Assembly (NCBI RefSeq): GCF_039555335.1
Contig: NC_092628.1
Coordinates: forward strand, 97,406,536-97,470,535
Direction of reading: 5' to 3'
Length of the DNA: 64,000 nucleotides
Source of the DNA: Amphiura filiformis
Lineage: Eukaryota; Echinodermata; Ophiuroidea; Amphilepidida; Amphiuridae
Below the pieces are notes generated by a model. It was given only the letters and a program-made list of their open reading frames with translations. It ran no database searches and was not told where the DNA came from. This document shows positions 62,146-64,000 of this stretch, piece after piece. Each line of letters starts with the position of its first letter. Positions within the stretch are counted from its first letter, which is position 1. The position numbers and the translations under genes are program-made.

Positions 62146-62374
62146 TCTGACACAATCTGATCCAACCATGCTAAAGTAGACAATTTTGGCAATAATCATC
62201 ATCTACTGTAAACCAAGGCTTGGTGTACTATTACCAAAATCCTTTATAGATCCATATCACACTTGGTTGCCAAGTTATGTGCTTTAATGATGACAACTTT
62301 CTTCCCCTATTTTGACCTATATCTCAATTTCACAATTGGCATCTTTGGTCTGGTTGTATCAGATTATGTTACAA
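62146..62374. mobile_element. MITE related to the cacaatctgg family
   Basis: gacacaatctgatccaacca at the left and ggttgtatcagattatgtta at the right are inverted repeats. The terminal acacaatctg matches the element at 2969-3203, but the interior differs. Confidence 0.55.
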
Positions 62375-63084
62375 AATGCTTGTCGTTATCCTAATTGGTG
62401 GCTTCAAATCTTAACTATTCATCCCAGCACTTTACAATTATACTCTGACCAGGCTGATCTTATTCCTTTAGGCTCAGCTGGGAAGCTGGTGGTTAAAATT
62501 GGAAGCCAACCTTTAGCCATTTTTTAACAAATGGTACATTGACATGCTTTTGACCTCAATGTTAGGTCCCTAAAATTTCTTTTGTGTGGAGAGAACCAAC
62601 ACACAGAACCTCATACAGTCACACCTTTTGTTATATCAAAAATCACCTCTCTAGTACTTTTATAAATATTTTTTTAAAGTAGTTTTGTTTATCATAGAAA
62701 ATATTATCATCTGACAAGGAGTGGGGGTTGACCTTAATACTAACAATAATAATATTAAGTTTGCAATATTAAATAAAAACAAGACACTCTTTATACACCA
62801 TAATAATATTACACATGCCCTACACAGTATCTAATAGTTAATAGATAGTTATACACTACATACATTGTACAAAGTGCACAAAATGTTTTCTCACAACACA
62901 CAAAAACAATATGTTAACACAAGCTTGTCTGCTGGACAAAAAGCAGCGCTTAAAATACGACAGCAATTTTGGTTGACGACGATATTTGCATGGAAATTGC
63001 CCCAAACCCCCTTGGTTTTTTTTTGACGGTACTATATTCATCATCTGCATGGTTTTATTCCTTTTTGTACAAACTGACGACTCA

Positions 63085-63285
63085 GCTGCTGACAACAGGT
63101 TAAATTGTCCTGACTGTTCTAGACCAACTGACATCAAGGCAAAAACAAAAATCAGTGAAGACGTAGAAAAAGTTCTCACTGGTGCTATCATCAATCCACA
63201 GTCACCTGCTGTCTGCACATTCATAAATAACAGTACCATCTATTGCAATCAAAAACCAGATGACAAATGGGATACATACACTTAA
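63085..63285 (+). CDS. weak candidate terminal exon
   Basis: The open frame reads ADNRLNCPDCSRPTDIKAKT, then KISEDVEKVLTGAIINPQ and ends DDKWDTYT with TAA. The composition looks protein-like and a tract ending gactcag precedes it. No domain is recognised and no partner exon was found. Confidence 0.22.
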   Translation, partial: AADNRLNCPDCSRPTDIKAKTKISEDVEKVLTGAIINPQSPAVCTFINNSTIYCNQKPDDKWDTYT

Positions 63286-63764
63286 GCGCTAACAGGTCTG
63301 TGTCATGTGACATATAAAAAGCACAGTTCCTGCACTAGCTCCCATAATGCATTTCTTTGTTTCTTTCTTTCTCTCCAGCCAACAATATCCAAGGTTTACT
63401 GCAGTTGAAATGGCACTTAGCATATGTGTAGCAACATGGACAGTTTTCAAAGATAGAGGGCGCTGCATCAGTCGCAGTCCCATCCATTGTCTTTTATCAT
63501 GTGTGCTAGTTCTATGATGTACTTTCCTTCTTTATATTTCTGACTGTTCTCAAAGGCATGTTCCTGTTTCATGAAAAGAGGAAAGGTTAAAAAAAAATGT
63601 TAAACCAATTTCACTGACTAGCTGAATTTAGCAGATTTAAATTCTTATCTAAAAATTCTTATCTAAAAACCATTAAAACAAATTTCATAGATATATATTT
63701 CAGTAAAATAGTGAATTTGAGGCTAACACTAACTATAATTGCTTCCTTATTTGCATGCCGAGTC

Positions 63765-63990
63765 CCGATTCCAGTAATATACAGCACTAATTGTTTGGGA
63801 TTTAAAAAATAATATCCTGTTTTGGCATCTGAAACATAACTATAAATCTTAATCTTTTAGTTTGTTCTAACTGGCAATTTCAGTTAGAACTAAAGGATTA
63901 GGATTTATCTATAGATGTTTCATTTAGCAGAACAGGATAACATTTTTAATCCAAAAAAATTGGTGCTGTATTTTTCTGGAATCGGCAGTG
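63765..63990. mobile_element. compact foldback MITE, atacagcactaatt family
   Basis: gattccagtaatatacagca is inverted at the right (tgctgtatttttctggaatc), with central arms gttctaactggcaattt/gttagaac. Same family as 33293-33880. Confidence 0.7.
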
Positions 63991-64000
63991 CATACAGCCG

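Overview
The window is animal nuclear DNA. Short exons lie in AT-rich introns with GT-AG (twice GC-AG) borders, and the introns are packed with transposons: Gypsy, Penelope, a CR1/L2-like LINE, a tRNA-derived SINE and many foldback MITEs. The repeat mix and the protein suggest a marine invertebrate deuterostome such as an echinoderm or hemichordate. That assignment is inference.

One large plus-strand gene dominates, from 3315 to 44911. I can read 25 exons, about 1,400 codons, all joining in frame. The product has a long ankyrin array (exons 1-17, mostly one repeat per exon, phase-0 borders), a Roc GTPase domain (exons 18-21), a COR domain (exons 22-24), a death domain (end of exon 24) and a last exon that looks like a CARD of the RIG-I/MDA5 type. 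The order ANK-Roc-COR-Death is that of the death-associated protein kinase (DAPK) family. No kinase exon is visible and the N-terminus lies outside the window or was not recognised. A scaffold or signalling GTPase in cell death or innate immunity is the likely role, by inference.

Layout. 1-2300: a broken Gypsy fossil (minus strand). 2969-9914: two copies of one TIR element; the second holds a CACTA-type MITE and a Penelope element, and the Penelope holds two more insertions. 10384-13298: ankyrin exons 3-5, with a 570 bp foldback and a small TA-flanked MITE. 14266-18290: a LINE on the minus strand with a 1.3 kb insertion. 18305-34798: ankyrin exons 6-17, with inverted-repeat elements, a SINE, a second Penelope end and an exact 119 bp tandem array rich in nuclear-receptor half-sites. 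35503-44911: the Roc, COR, death and CARD exons, with a third Penelope end in one intron. 45.2-51.9 kb: a LINE tail and a row of MITEs. 51.9-64 kb: repeat-poor, AT-rich DNA with one plausible terminal exon of a convergent minus-strand gene (52972-53099) and a weak plus-strand exon candidate near 63.1 kb.
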